A stretch of 38,189 nucleotides of DNA, taken from positions 1-38,189 of the forward strand of contig CAZVWW010000007.1 of the NCBI GenBank assembly GCA_964631265.1, in the 5' to 3' direction. The stretch is from CAZVWW01 sp964631265 (lineage in GTDB: Bacteria > Thermotogota > Thermotogae > MWEM01). This document shows, piece after piece, positions 1 through 9,031 of this stretch. Position numbers and translations under genes: made by a program. Every line of letters starts with the position of its first letter. The stretch's first letter is position 1. The notes under the pieces were generated by a model. It did not search any database. It was given only the letters and a program-made list of their open reading frames with translations, and had not been told where the DNA came from.

Positions 1-22
1 AGCAAAAGGGTATTAAAAAAGA

Positions 23-100
23 CAGGAAAAAGCAAAGCCGATCAAGTTTAGAAATCGAACCCTTTAAAAGGAGGTATAAAGTATGTCCTGCTTTTTCCTG
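23..100. repeat. 12-bp inverted repeat downstream of the chemoreceptor gene
   Basis: CAGGAAAAAGCA at 23-34 and its exact reverse complement at 89-100 are separated by 54 bases, just past the stop codon of the minus-strand chemoreceptor gene. Such a pair could close a large hairpin at the 3' end of the transcript. There is no compact stem with an immediate U tract, so a classical terminator is not supported. Nothing else is recognisable in bases 1-114. Confidence 0.35.
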
Positions 101-114
101 CCTATGGGTGCAGT

Positions 115-2421
115 TTAAATCTTAAAATTATCCAGTTCGTTGTTGACACTTTCTGCCAGTTTTTGCAGGTTGGAGGAAGAATTTCTTAGCTTTCCAACTG
201 ATGAAGCCTGATTGTCTACTTCTTCAACCATTCTTTGCACTTTCGAAGAAGCCACGACCATTGATTGTGCGGATTGATCCACAGCTTCTGCTATTTCTGC
301 GGCTGCTGAGCTTTGCTCTTGTGATGTGGTCGTTAAATCTTTAACAGCTTCTCTCAAATTTTCGATTCTATTAAGGATTGTTCCAAAATGATTCAGCGCT
401 TCTTTTGATCTTTCGCTCATTGTGTTAATAACGTCAAGCGTCTTATCTGACGCGTTGTTTACCTGATTGACCCCTGAACCTATTTCTTTAAGCGTTTTAG
501 AGATGTTTTCAGTAGCTTTCTGACTCTCCTCGGCCAGTTTTCTTATTTCATCGGCCACCACTGCAAAACCCTTGCCGGATTCACCGGCTCTTGCAGCTTC
601 TATAGCTGCGTTCAAGGCAAGCAGGTTTGTCTGTTCCGCAATATCGGATATCGTCTGGACGATTGTCTGGACTTGCTTTGATTGTTTCTGAAGGTTTTCA
701 ACATACCGTGACGTTTCATTGGCCTGATGTTCGGCATTCACAACAATCTCAGTAACGCCTTTGAGTTCTTCTTCACCACTTTGAGCGGATTTCGACGTTT
801 CTTCAGTATTCTCCATGAAGTTCTTTGTGATCTCGAGTACGTTCTTAGCGGAGGCAGCGACTTCCTCGATACCCGAGCTGACCTCTTCTATGGAAGCGGA
901 TGTGTCTTGTACATTCTGATCAGTCTCATTTGCCTGTTCTTTCAAATCCTGCGCAATTTCCTCCGTACTCTGGGCAATACTGTTTAATTCAGTAGTTGAG
1001 TCGTTGACACTCCCCATTGCATTTTTGGTATTTTTTAGGGTTTTCTTTGTGGAAAGAACAATGCCATTCAGGGCCTCTTCCATATTACCAAGCTCGCTTT
1101 TTTTCATCTTATTGTCAAAATTGACCGTGTAGTCAAGGTTTTTAAGACGTTCTGTTTTTTGCAGGAGGCGGCTCATCGGTTTTTTGATACTTAATCTTAT
1201 GACATAGGCCGTTAAAAGACTGATCGCAATCGATAAGATTACAATGATCAGCGTGGTTCTGCTGGTATGCTTAATAACATTGATGCTTTCCCTGCTCTTT
1301 CCATTGACTGTATCAATCCCGGCTGTTAAAAGGTCGGTTCGGCTCTTGTTGATAACAGCAAGTTCTTTTTTTATGTCCCCGATGGAATCTTTGACTTTAC
1401 GGTTGATGATCTCAAGGGACTTTCTCTTGGCCTGATCGATGGTGGACTGTTCAAATCCCTTGCTACCCTCGATCTTTTTGATCTCCTCCCGGGTTTTCAA
1501 CACTTCGCCTGAAATCTCCTCTAATCTTGCCAGAACTTCCATGTACTTTTCCAGCGAGACGGTGATCATGTTTCTTTTAACTGGGTCAAGAATCGGGGAT
1601 TCGGATTCTCTGTCATCTTGAACAAATTCAATTAACTTTTCCCTGTGTTTGTTAATCCCGGAAGATAATTCAGACATTTGTTCAGGTTCCCGAAGGATAT
1701 CACGGGTTTTCAACTCTATTTTGTATAAGTGTTCCATTGGAATTCCTTCACCAAGGATTTCAGGGATCCACAACCTTTCAAACTCGGGGAAACGGAAGTA
1801 TTTTATCTCCACTTTATTTAACAGATCCTCTTTCAGGGAGGCCGTCAATTTTTGTGACAGCTTATTCTTTTTGCCGTATTTTTCGTATAGTTCATTCATT
1901 ACGGTGTTGAATTCTTCATCATCCCAGTAGAATTCAAACAACTTCTCTTTTTCATTTTCAAGTTTATAGGCGGTGTTTTCAAGCTTGGCAATCGTCCGGC
2001 CCTTCTCGGCTAATTCTTTCTCAGCTGTTATCTGATCAATCTTATAGTTGTATATACCATCCACATTGTTTTGCAGTTCTTCCAATTTCGTTTTGAACTG
2101 TTCATAAATACCGAGTTCTTTAGCCTGTTTAACCGTTTCAGCCATTTCCCGGTTGAACATGTTGTACTGTTCATCCTGTTTTTTTATCTCTGAAATATAC
2201 CCCATTCTAAGGACTGATTGAAGCATATTGTTGATCTTCTCTGTGAAATCAGTCGTTTCTCTGTATAAACCAAACTCACCTTCAACATCCTGTAGCTCGG
2301 TCTCAATATGTCTGCCGCTCTCTTCCATGTTGGAAGCGGAAAAGAACGAAAAAACAAATATAGTGGCGAGCAGAACAATAATGATCAAAAAGCCTGTTAG
2401 TACTTTCCCTGAAATAGACAT
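115..2421 (-). CDS. Methyl-accepting chemotaxis protein
   Basis: A transmembrane chemoreceptor that passes ligand signals to the CheA/CheW complex. The 768-residue product has an N-terminal membrane segment (about 7-27), a long, largely helical extracytoplasmic region (about 30-385), a second membrane helix (389-410), a HAMP region (about 411-465) and a cytoplasmic signalling coiled coil. Its conserved hairpin tip reads QTNLLALNAAIEAARAGESG and continues to about residue 633. The start is set by AGGAG seven bases upstream of the ATG. It is the last gene of the minus-strand unit that begins with the sugar ABC transporter and DhaKL, so it may detect the same compound or its binding protein; that is inference. 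The sensor domain matches no named ligand-binding fold that I can identify. Confidence 0.95.
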   Translation of the reverse strand: MSISGKVLTGFLIIIVLLATIFVFSFFSASNMEESGRHIETELQDVEGEFGLYRETTDFTEKINNMLQSVLRMGYISEIKKQDEQYNMFNREMAETVKQAKELGIYEQFKTKLEELQNNVDGIYNYKIDQITAEKELAEKGRTIAKLENTAYKLENEKEKLFEFYWDDEEFNTVMNELYEKYGKKNKLSQKLTASLKEDLLNKVEIKYFRFPEFERLWIPEILGEGIPMEHLYKIELKTRDILREPEQMSELSSGINKHREKLIEFVQDDRESESPILDPVKRNMITVSLEKYMEVLARLEEISGEVLKTREEIKKIEGSKGFEQSTIDQAKRKSLEIINRKVKDSIGDIKKELAVINKSRTDLLTAGIDTVNGKSRESINVIKHTSRTTLIIVILSIAISLLTAYVIRLSIKKPMSRLLQKTERLKNLDYTVNFDNKMKKSELGNMEEALNGIVLSTKKTLKNTKNAMGSVNDSTTELNSIAQSTEEIAQDLKEQANETDQNVQDTSASIEEVSSGIEEVAASAKNVLEITKNFMENTEETSKSAQSGEEELKGVTEIVVNAEHQANETSRYVENLQKQSKQVQTIVQTISDIAEQTNLLALNAAIEAARAGESGKGFAVVADEIRKLAEESQKATENISKTLKEIGSGVNQVNNASDKTLDVINTMSERSKEALNHFGTILNRIENLREAVKDLTTTSQEQSSAAAEIAEAVDQSAQSMVVASSKVQRMVEEVDNQASSVGKLRNSSSNLQKLAESVNNELDNFKI

Positions 2422-2434
2422 TTAAACGCTCCTA

Positions 2435-3580
2435 TCAGTCATTGAAATATTGAATATCATTTTCCTGTTTCGATAGCGGGATCCACTTGTTTTCAGGTTC
2501 TGAGTAAACGTAGTATTTTTCTGTGATCACATTTCCACGGTCATCATAGGAATATACGTATTTAGAAGTTATCGTATCCCCACCGATTTCGTCTGCATAA
2601 TTGATCTCTTCCACAACGTTGCCCTGATTATCATAAGATGCCCGATAGATGGTTTTTGTCGAATCCCCGGATACCCTGTATTCCATTATCATATCCGTTC
2701 CATTGTACACAGCTTTGTTATGAGATTTTATCCGTCCCTCCGGATCGTAAATATAAAACTCTTTCAGATTGTTCTGTGCATCAAATTCGGCTTTGTACAC
2801 CTGGGAGGGCGTTTGGGAATCGCCTTCATACTTAACGGCCTTAATCAGATTATTGCTGTCATCGTACTGGTACTGATGTTTATATTCTAATGCTTCGTAA
2901 TCGTCATAACTCAGTTCTTGTATCACGTTTCCGCTTTCATCGTATTCATAGACCTTTTTGTATTCAAGCTGATATTTCGTTTCCCCCTTGTACTCATAAC
3001 ACTGTGATTTGCTCTCTTTTATGAGCTCGCCGTTCTCATTGTATTCTGCAAGATATCGGGTATCAGCTCTTTTTTCAACGAAATTCATACCCTTAACAAA
3101 GTGATCGTTCTCATCGTATTCGGCTTTGTACCTTGATAAAACAGATGAATCCGTGGCGTATCTGATTCCCTCAATCTGATTGCCCCGCTCATCGTATTGA
3201 TAATGGTAAATATAGGGAATCAATTCACCTTTACTCAACCTTTTCCCACTTATCTGTACCATATTGCCTTGATTATCATATTCGTAACGGTAACTGAACT
3301 GAAGAGAGCCATCCCCGTCGGTTCTGATCTCACTGAGAACATTACCGTTCTCTGTATAGTCGGCTTTGACAATATCCACAACCTGCCATTCATCGTTCTC
3401 ATATCGATACATTTGCACCTCTATCGACTGTACACCCTGGGTATCGACTTTTTTGATAAAGGGATCGATCCAGATACCGAATATGCTTCCGGATAGAAAG
3501 AGTATCGACAGAAACAACAAGATCAGCAATCGTTCGTTGTGCGTTATCCGTTTATTATTAATACTTATACCCCCTTTCAT
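2435..3580 (-). CDS. Membrane-anchored YD-repeat protein
   Basis: A 381-residue protein with one N-terminal membrane segment (about 17-38). The rest is built of repeated units of the type YxYDxxGNxxxE, about a dozen copies spaced 20-30 residues apart. This is the YD/RHS-like repeat pattern that forms extracellular beta structures, but there is no RHS core box or toxin C terminus. Function unknown; a cell-surface, ligand-binding or structural role is a guess. The ATG overlaps the DhaL stop codon as ATGA, suggesting translational coupling. However, the first codons themselves contain AAAGGGGGT, an excellent ribosome-binding site 6-7 bases before an in-frame ATT at 3565, so initiation at that rare codon is possible. 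It lies between DhaL and the chemoreceptor on the same strand. Confidence 0.75.
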   Translation of the reverse strand: MKGGISINNKRITHNERLLILLFLSILFLSGSIFGIWIDPFIKKVDTQGVQSIEVQMYRYENDEWQVVDIVKADYTENGNVLSEIRTDGDGSLQFSYRYEYDNQGNMVQISGKRLSKGELIPYIYHYQYDERGNQIEGIRYATDSSVLSRYKAEYDENDHFVKGMNFVEKRADTRYLAEYNENGELIKESKSQCYEYKGETKYQLEYKKVYEYDESGNVIQELSYDDYEALEYKHQYQYDDSNNLIKAVKYEGDSQTPSQVYKAEFDAQNNLKEFYIYDPEGRIKSHNKAVYNGTDMIMEYRVSGDSTKTIYRASYDNQGNVVEEINYADEIGGDTITSKYVYSYDDRGNVITEKYYVYSEPENKWIPLSKQENDIQYFND

Positions 3581-4215
3581 TGATCGAAAAATTCATTATA
3601 AATACCCGACAGTATGAAAACAACCGCCTTGGCTCCGGCATCATAAGCCCCAATGCTTCTTTCGCCGAGGTATCTGGCCCTGCCCTGGGATGCGACTATT
3701 TTCTTTGTGGATTCCGCCCCTTCGTTGGCTTTGTTCAGGGCCTCTTTATAAGCCTCCTTGAATCCGGCTTGTTTAGCTGCACTTTCTTTTAAAGATTCTG
3801 TGAAGGGAATGAGCGAGTCCAGCAGTGTTTTATCACCGAGTTTTGCCTTTCCCGCCTTCTGCACGCCGTCAACCAGTGATTGAAAGAATCCGGCCGTTTC
3901 AGCTAAATCAAGGCTCTCTTTTCCTTTTGCATAACGGCCTGCTTGTAAGAAAGCCTTTCCCCAGATTGGACCGGATGCCCCGCCGCATTTCTGCATGATA
4001 ATCATGCTGCAACTTTTCATAAAGGCGCCGATATCTTCCGTTTTCAAGGCTTCCCATTTGTTTTTAACTTCTGTGAATCCCTTTGAAAGTGAAGTGCCAA
4101 AATCACCGTCACCTGCAACTGAATCCAGATCACAGAAATAGGATTCGTTATCAATGATTGTATTGACCGTAAAATTCATGATCTTGATGAAGTCGTCTTT
4201 TTGTAATTGATTCAT
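3577..4215 (-). CDS. dhaL: Dihydroxyacetone kinase subunit L (DhaL-type)
   Basis: The nucleotide-binding subunit of a two-component dihydroxyacetone-type kinase; it passes phosphate to the substrate held covalently by DhaK. The 212-residue length fits the family. The magnesium-binding aspartates lie in DSVAGDGDFG (D31, D36, D38), followed by GGASGPIWG and the C-terminal GRARYLGERSIGAYDAGA segment, all typical of DhaL. AGGGG precedes the ATG. It follows dhaK at 24 bases and overlaps the YD-repeat gene by four bases. No DhaM phosphotransfer protein is in the window, so it could act with ATP directly or draw on a PTS protein elsewhere. Because it is coupled to a ribose-type ABC transporter, the true substrate may be another short ketose such as a tetrulose. 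Confidence 0.93.
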   Translation of the reverse strand: MNQLQKDDFIKIMNFTVNTIIDNESYFCDLDSVAGDGDFGTSLSKGFTEVKNKWEALKTEDIGAFMKSCSMIIMQKCGGASGPIWGKAFLQAGRYAKGKESLDLAETAGFFQSLVDGVQKAGKAKLGDKTLLDSLIPFTESLKESAAKQAGFKEAYKEALNKANEGAESTKKIVASQGRARYLGERSIGAYDAGAKAVVFILSGIYNEFFDQ

Positions 4216-4239
4216 ATCAATAACCCCTATCTATTTATT

Positions 4240-5229
4240 TTAAAATTCTTTCCAGGCCACTGTATTTGAGTAACTGCTCAATAGTTTTTTAAGCTCACTA
4301 TCCAGATTCAGTAACGAAATCGAAGCTCCGGCCATATCGATTGATGTCATGTAGTTGCCGACAAAAGTCTTGTATACCCTAATTTTTTCTCTGTTAAGTA
4401 TCTGTTTGACCTCGTTGTTAAGGATATAAAGCTCTTGAAGAGGTGTTCCTCCAAAGCCGTTGATCATGAGGGCGCATTCATCCTCGGACTTAAATGGAAG
4501 GTCCTTTAAGATCTTATCTGTCATGACTTTCGCCATTTCATCAACGCTTACCCATTTATCTCTTCTGATTCCGGCCTCACCATGGATTCCGACGCCCATC
4601 TCTATCTTGTCAGCTTCCAGGTCAAAGGTCGGCTTTCCCCTGGCCGGAACTGTACAGGCCTTTAAAGCAACGCCCATCGATCTCACATTTCTGATCACCT
4701 TGCCGGCAACTCTTTTACAGTCTTCAAGGGATGCGCCGTCCTCAGCAGCCGCTCCGGCTATTTTATGAACAAAGAGGGTTCCGGCAACACCTCTTCTATC
4801 CTCTTTTTTTTCGATTGCCACATCATCGTTAACGATGACAGAATCCACCTTCACCTCTTCTTCCTCAATTGCAAGATCAGCGGCATTTTCAAAGTTCATG
4901 ACATCCCCCGAATAATTCTTGATAATCAAAAGCACACCCTTATCAGAGTGATTTTCTTTTATCGCATTATAGACCTGCATTACCGAAGGGGAAGCAAAGA
5001 CATCACCGCATACTGCTGCATCAAGCATTCCGGGTCCCACATAACCGGCATGTGCCGGTTCGTGACCACTGCCGCCTCCGCTTATTAAAAACACCTTATT
5101 CCTCTTTTTAACCTTTCTGGATATGACCACGTTCTCCTCATCGTAAGCCAGGAGGTTAGGGTTGGCCTCTATCATTCCTTTACAAAGTTCATTGACAACT
5201 GTCTTTGGTTCGTTTATCAGTTTTTTCAT
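4240..5229 (-). CDS. dhaK: Dihydroxyacetone kinase subunit K (DhaK-type)
   Basis: The substrate-binding subunit of a Dha-type kinase. In the 329-residue product, GGGSGHEP (51-58) contains H56, NYSGD contains D109, and GVGIHGEAG contains H216. By family comparison H216 forms the covalent hemiaminal with the ketone substrate, while H56 and D109 shape the active site. The start chosen gives MKKLINEP, the usual DhaK N terminus; an in-frame ATG four codons upstream directly abuts GGAGG and cannot use it. The gene follows the transporter ATPase by 24 bases and precedes dhaL. The pair would phosphorylate a ketose or triose brought in by the adjacent transporter. The actual substrate is not determined by sequence. 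Confidence 0.93.
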   Translation of the reverse strand: MKKLINEPKTVVNELCKGMIEANPNLLAYDEENVVISRKVKKRNKVFLISGGGSGHEPAHAGYVGPGMLDAAVCGDVFASPSVMQVYNAIKENHSDKGVLLIIKNYSGDVMNFENAADLAIEEEEVKVDSVIVNDDVAIEKKEDRRGVAGTLFVHKIAGAAAEDGASLEDCKRVAGKVIRNVRSMGVALKACTVPARGKPTFDLEADKIEMGVGIHGEAGIRRDKWVSVDEMAKVMTDKILKDLPFKSEDECALMINGFGGTPLQELYILNNEVKQILNREKIRVYKTFVGNYMTSIDMAGASISLLNLDSELKKLLSSYSNTVAWKEF

Positions 5230-5253
5230 ATATGCTATCATCCTCCACTGTTT

Positions 5254-6804
5254 TTAGACCATATGTTGAACAAGCTCTTCTTCGCTTGGTTTGTTATCTT
5301 TTCCGGCATCAAACTTTGATACAATTTGACCGTCTTTCATGATGATGATGAGATTACTTAGCCCGATTAATTCCGGAAGATCATCGGTTATCAGTATGAT
5401 GGCGAGATCGTTTTTTGCCGCTTCCCGTAAAAACATGTATATTTCCTCTTTCGCTCCGACATCTATCCCCCTGGTCGGGTTATTCAATATGAGAACGTCC
5501 AAATCTTTCATGATCCATTTCGTCAGAACGATTTTTTGCTGATTTCCTCCGCTGAGAGCGTAACAGAAATCATTTTCATGCGCTTTAATCTTGAATTTCT
5601 GTATCCCGTCTTTGACAAGCTTTTTTTCTTTTTTCTTATCCACAAAGACCCGGTTGCTGCTGATCTCCTTCAGGGTTGGTAGAACAAGATTCCATTTAAC
5701 GCTCAAGGTTCCTATGATTCCCAATTCCTTTCTATCCGAAGGCACATACCCGATCTTGGCATCTATCATCTTTCGGATGTTTGGTTTTTCTACATCCTCA
5801 TCATTAATGGTTATCTTGCCATGATCATATTCGCCGATACCATATAGTATCTCTCCGACTTCTTTCTTTCCGGAACCGAGCAACCCTCCTATCCCAAGGA
5901 TCTCACCGCGTTTTAATGTGAGATTAACCGACTCATATTCATTCTTAGAACCCAGGTCGCTGACATCTAAAACGATATCTGATTGTTCCTGATCCAGCTC
6001 TCTCTGTTCCTGAACATTATATGTATCTCCTTTCAACAATCTTCCAACCATCATCGGATGAATCTCTTCTTCAGTCGTCGTTTTTGGATCCACCTCGCTG
6101 ACCACTTTGCCATCCTTTAGAACGGTTATCCTGTTACAGGTTTCAATCAGCTCGGATAACCGGTGTGAGACAAATATGATGGTTGATCTCTCTGCAAAAT
6201 TCTGGATTTTTTCAAGGAGCAGGTCTCTTTCTTTTTCCTGAAGTCCCGCAGTTGGTTCATCGAGCAATATCAACGGGGTATCTATGTTGTACATCTCCGA
6301 AACGACAAATGCCCGTATTATCTCAAGCATCTGCCTTTCATGAAAGGAATATTTGATTATCTCTTTTTTGGGATCGATATCCAATCCAAAATTGGCCAGA
6401 TGTTTCTCAGCACTGGCGATCATTTTTTTTCTGTTGAGGAATCCCTTCTGCTGAAAATTAGATTCATGTGAGAGAAAGAGGTTCTCATAGACGGTCAGAT
6501 TCGGCACCAGGTTCTGTTCCTGGAAGACCATGGATACACCAAGGAGATTGGCCTCACGAAAATTTCTGGGTTTGTACAATTTGCCGTTTCTATACATTTC
6601 TCCAGAATGAGGCGGTTCAACTCCCGCTATGATCTTCAACAAAGTCGACTTCCCGGCCCCGTTTTCTCCTGCAAACCCTATGATATCGTTTTTATTAACC
6701 TCTAAGCTCACGCCGTCCAGTGCCTGAACCCCTGGATATTCTTTCTCGATATTCTTGATTTCAAAGTACGATTCCCTCTGTTTTTTTATTCCATTATTCT
6801 CCAT
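5254..6804 (-). CDS. Sugar ABC transporter ATP-binding protein (RbsA-like, two NBDs)
   Basis: A cytoplasmic ATPase of a ribose/xylose-type importer with two fused nucleotide-binding domains in 516 residues. NBD1 has an intact Walker A (GENGAGKST, 46-54), Walker B LLDEP (DEP 182-184) and H-loop H214, but its signature region is degenerate (SFHERQ, about 153-158). NBD2 has a good signature LSGGNQ (417-422), a degenerate Walker A (GSGKKE) and a Walker B altered to LNNP (441-443) where DEP is usual. The domains therefore supply one competent composite ATP site (NBD1 Walker motifs with NBD2 signature). RbsA proteins are asymmetric in this way, though the double Asn goes further than usual. It pairs with the two permeases upstream. 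A TGAGGT site precedes the ATG. Confidence 0.94.
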   Translation of the reverse strand: MENNGIKKQRESYFEIKNIEKEYPGVQALDGVSLEVNKNDIIGFAGENGAGKSTLLKIIAGVEPPHSGEMYRNGKLYKPRNFREANLLGVSMVFQEQNLVPNLTVYENLFLSHESNFQQKGFLNRKKMIASAEKHLANFGLDIDPKKEIIKYSFHERQMLEIIRAFVVSEMYNIDTPLILLDEPTAGLQEKERDLLLEKIQNFAERSTIIFVSHRLSELIETCNRITVLKDGKVVSEVDPKTTTEEEIHPMMVGRLLKGDTYNVQEQRELDQEQSDIVLDVSDLGSKNEYESVNLTLKRGEILGIGGLLGSGKKEVGEILYGIGEYDHGKITINDEDVEKPNIRKMIDAKIGYVPSDRKELGIIGTLSVKWNLVLPTLKEISSNRVFVDKKKEKKLVKDGIQKFKIKAHENDFCYALSGGNQQKIVLTKWIMKDLDVLILNNPTRGIDVGAKEEIYMFLREAAKNDLAIILITDDLPELIGLSNLIIIMKDGQIVSKFDAGKDNKPSEEELVQHMV

Positions 6805-6843
6805 AATTAAACCTCACCGTTTTCAGTTATAAAAAAGATTTTT

Positions 6844-7806
6844 TTACTTAACAGTCAGACTCTTTGGAACACCGACGTTAGCCAGTAATGCCCCTAAAAT
6901 GATCAGGATTCCCATCGCCACATTTCTTACCTCCGGACTGACACCCATGAAATTCAGTCCGCTAATAAGAACGGTGATCAACACAGCACCCATCACGGTT
7001 CCTATGGGTGTTCCCCGGCCTCCACTTAGGGCAATGCCGCCCATTACAACAACTGCTATTATTGGCAGAGTGTAGGTATCCCCCATATAAGGACAGGCTG
7101 CTTCGAGCAATGACGCCTGAAGCGTTCCGGCGAGACCCACCAACCCGCCGTGGATTGTAAAAGTAATGATCTGTGTTTTAACCACGTTGATACCCGAATA
7201 CTCTGAAACGTATTCATTACTCCCGATGGCGTACAAGGCCCTTCCGAACGTTGTGTACCTCAGGAAAAGAACAACCAGAATCACTAAAATAATCGGTATG
7301 GTGATGATATTGGGGATATTGCCCAAAAAGCTCCCCTTTGCGATGGAAATGAACAGATCCGAATTGATATTCATCGGGGATCCCTTCAGTAAAAGCACAG
7401 AAATTCCATTTAATATCCCCATCATGGCAATGGTTGAAAGGAATGTCGGTATTTTGAGGATGTTGGCGATCAGACCGTTTGAAAAACCTATACCGGCCCC
7501 GACTAGTATTCCGATGATCAACGCCCCCCACCCGAAAACGGGAACCGCCATGGCAGCAATGGCTCCGCTGAAAGTAAGTGTGGCTCCCACTGAAATATCA
7601 ATACTTCCCATTATGACAACCATTGACATCCCCATGGAGGCTATCAGCATAATCGACATCTGTTTTAGAAGATTACTGATATTAGAACCTGAAACAAAAC
7701 TGGGAAACTGTATGCCAAAGAATAAAAACATGACAACGATCAGCACAGGAGTCCAATACCTGGCGAATTTCTGTCCTTTTAGATTTTTAAAGATTTTATT
7801 AAACAA
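6844..7806 (-). CDS. Sugar ABC transporter permease (RbsC-like), second copy
   Basis: An inner-membrane permease of the ribose/xylose/galactofuranose importer class, 320 residues with 8-10 hydrophobic segments. Family hallmarks include VVIMGSIDISVGA near residue 65-77, GRALYAIGSNEYVSEYSGIN in the cytoplasmic loop, and GGIALSGGRGTPIGT. It starts with TTG, selected by AGGAGG seven bases upstream. It lies 19 bases after the other permease gene and is clearly a diverged paralogue of it, so the translocation pore is probably a heterodimer served by the single double-NBD ATPase. Substrate inferred only from context (short sugar or polyol). Confidence 0.93.
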   Translation of the reverse strand: MFNKIFKNLKGQKFARYWTPVLIVVMFLFFGIQFPSFVSGSNISNLLKQMSIMLIASMGMSMVVIMGSIDISVGATLTFSGAIAAMAVPVFGWGALIIGILVGAGIGFSNGLIANILKIPTFLSTIAMMGILNGISVLLLKGSPMNINSDLFISIAKGSFLGNIPNIITIPIILVILVVLFLRYTTFGRALYAIGSNEYVSEYSGINVVKTQIITFTIHGGLVGLAGTLQASLLEAACPYMGDTYTLPIIAVVVMGGIALSGGRGTPIGTVMGAVLITVLISGLNFMGVSPEVRNVAMGILIILGALLANVGVPKSLTVK

Positions 7807-7825
7807 TGCACTTCCTCCTATATCA

Positions 7826-8955
7826 CTATTTTGTCAGGAATATCTTTCCGCGCTTCTGCGAGTAAATAACAAGAGAAATGGCAGAGATTAGCAGTATTCC
7901 CTTTACAATATCCTGGACGTTTGAACCTACTCCCGCCAGATTCATTCCGTTATCAAACATGCCTATCAGCAAAACACCGATCAATGTTCTTGGAAGACCG
8001 CCAACGCCTCCCATAAGGGACGTACCCCCTACAATAACGGCAATCAATGTGTTGAAAAGATACTTATCTCCCAGTTGAGCCGGTGCCATTCCAAGATAGG
8101 ATGACAGCAGAACACAGGCGATACCATTCAGTAAACCGGAAAATCCGAATGCAATAATCCTGTAAAAACCGACATTTANNNNNNNNNNNNNNNNNNNNNN
8201 NNNNNNNNNNNNNNNNNNNNNNNNNNNNNNNNNNNNNNNNNNNNNNNNNNNNNNNNNNNNNNNNNNNNNNNNNNNNNNCCATTCAGTAAACCGGAAAATC
8301 CGAATGCAATAATCCTGTAAAAACCGACATTTATCCCCATTTTCCTCAGTGATTCTTCATTGCTCCCTATCGCACGAATATACATACCAACTGTTGTCTT
8401 CCTGCTGATAAATATGAAAACGAGAAATACGGCAAACCCCCATAAGACAATGTTTGGGAGCCCCGGAATGAGCTGTCCTGAGGCTATCCAACTGAAATTA
8501 CGGTTCCTTATGTTGATGTTATATCCGTGGGTTAATCCGGTGGCAACCCCCTTGAAAACGAACATCATTGCAAGTGTGATGATAAAAGACGGGAGCTTGA
8601 GCATAACGGTTAGCGTTCCATTGAGTAATCCCGAAAGCAAACCGACTGTTATCGCTGTGATAATCATCCACGGCCCGCCATATGGAAAGAAATAAGCGGC
8701 GATGATAGCAGAGGAAGACAACATGGCCCCGACGGAAAGGTCTATACTCCCCATCAGAATGGGGAATGTCTCTCCCGATGCAACCAGAAGGAAAACAGTC
8801 GAAACCGCCAGGATACCTGTCAAATTTCTAATCCGTGCGAAGACCGGGAACATGACGGTAAAAACAAGAAACACGACCCCCAAGAGAATGTACGGTAATA
8901 TTACAATAAACTTATCCAAACCAAAGTCTTTGATGGTTTTCCTACCTGAAATCAA
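7826..8955 (-). CDS. Sugar ABC transporter permease (RbsC-like), first copy, split by an N gap
   Basis: An RbsC-family permease whose N-terminal part (8955 down to 8279) and C-terminal part (8178 down to 7826) are separated by 100 unknown bases. The N part carries PILMGSIDLSVGA and GMYIRAIGSNEESLRKMGIN; the C part carries GGTSLMGGVGG. The 55 bases on each side of the gap are identical. Removing the Ns and one copy gives a continuous 975-base frame encoding 324 residues, the normal family length, with the junction reading GFSGLLNGIACVLL. The start is a TTG preceded by AAGGAG nine bases away. It forms the transporter with the neighbouring permease, ATPase and binding protein. Confidence 0.9.
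8124..8333. other. Assembly gap (8179-8278) flanked by identical 55-bp contig ends
   Basis: One hundred Ns occupy 8179-8278. The 55 bases at 8124-8178 recur exactly at 8279-8333, directly abutting the gap on both sides. This is the pattern left when two overlapping contig ends are scaffolded with a default-sized gap. Collapsing the overlap restores the permease reading frame, so the gap probably has no real content and coordinates beyond it are inflated by 155 bases. Confidence 0.93.
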
Positions 8956-8979
8956 GTACTCCCACTCCTTTTCCAAAAT

Positions 8980-9014
8980 ATGCAGGTTGCATCGGTATTT
9001 CGAGCAACCTGCAT
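8980..9014 (-). promoter_or_regulatory. Intercistronic hairpin between binding-protein and permease genes
   Basis: On the minus strand ATGCAGGTTGC (9014-9004) is followed after 13 bases by its perfect reverse complement GCAACCTGCAT (8990-8980), an 11-bp stem in the 76-base space after the binding-protein stop. No proper U run follows, and the permease ribosome-binding site lies 10 bases beyond. Hairpins at this position commonly protect the upstream binding-protein mRNA or limit read-through, giving more binding protein than permease; that role is inferred. Confidence 0.7.
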
Positions 9015-9031
9015 CTGTTGATAAGTATGCT

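Noticed and set aside
83..118. An 11-codon plus-strand frame (MSCFFLPMGAV) behind a near-perfect ribosome-binding site
   Set aside because: No plus-strand gene follows it, it overlaps the chemoreceptor stop, and half of it lies in the inverted repeat; most likely chance.
7166..7891. A plus-strand open frame of about 241 codons opposite the sugar permeases
   Set aside because: Ile/Met/Pro-rich translation is the expected reverse complement of membrane-protein coding; spans two permease genes.
8064..8282. Short frames running through the N gap, suggesting two truncated permeases or a pseudogene
   Set aside because: The gap is flanked by identical 55-mers and collapses to one intact permease frame, so this is an assembly artefact.
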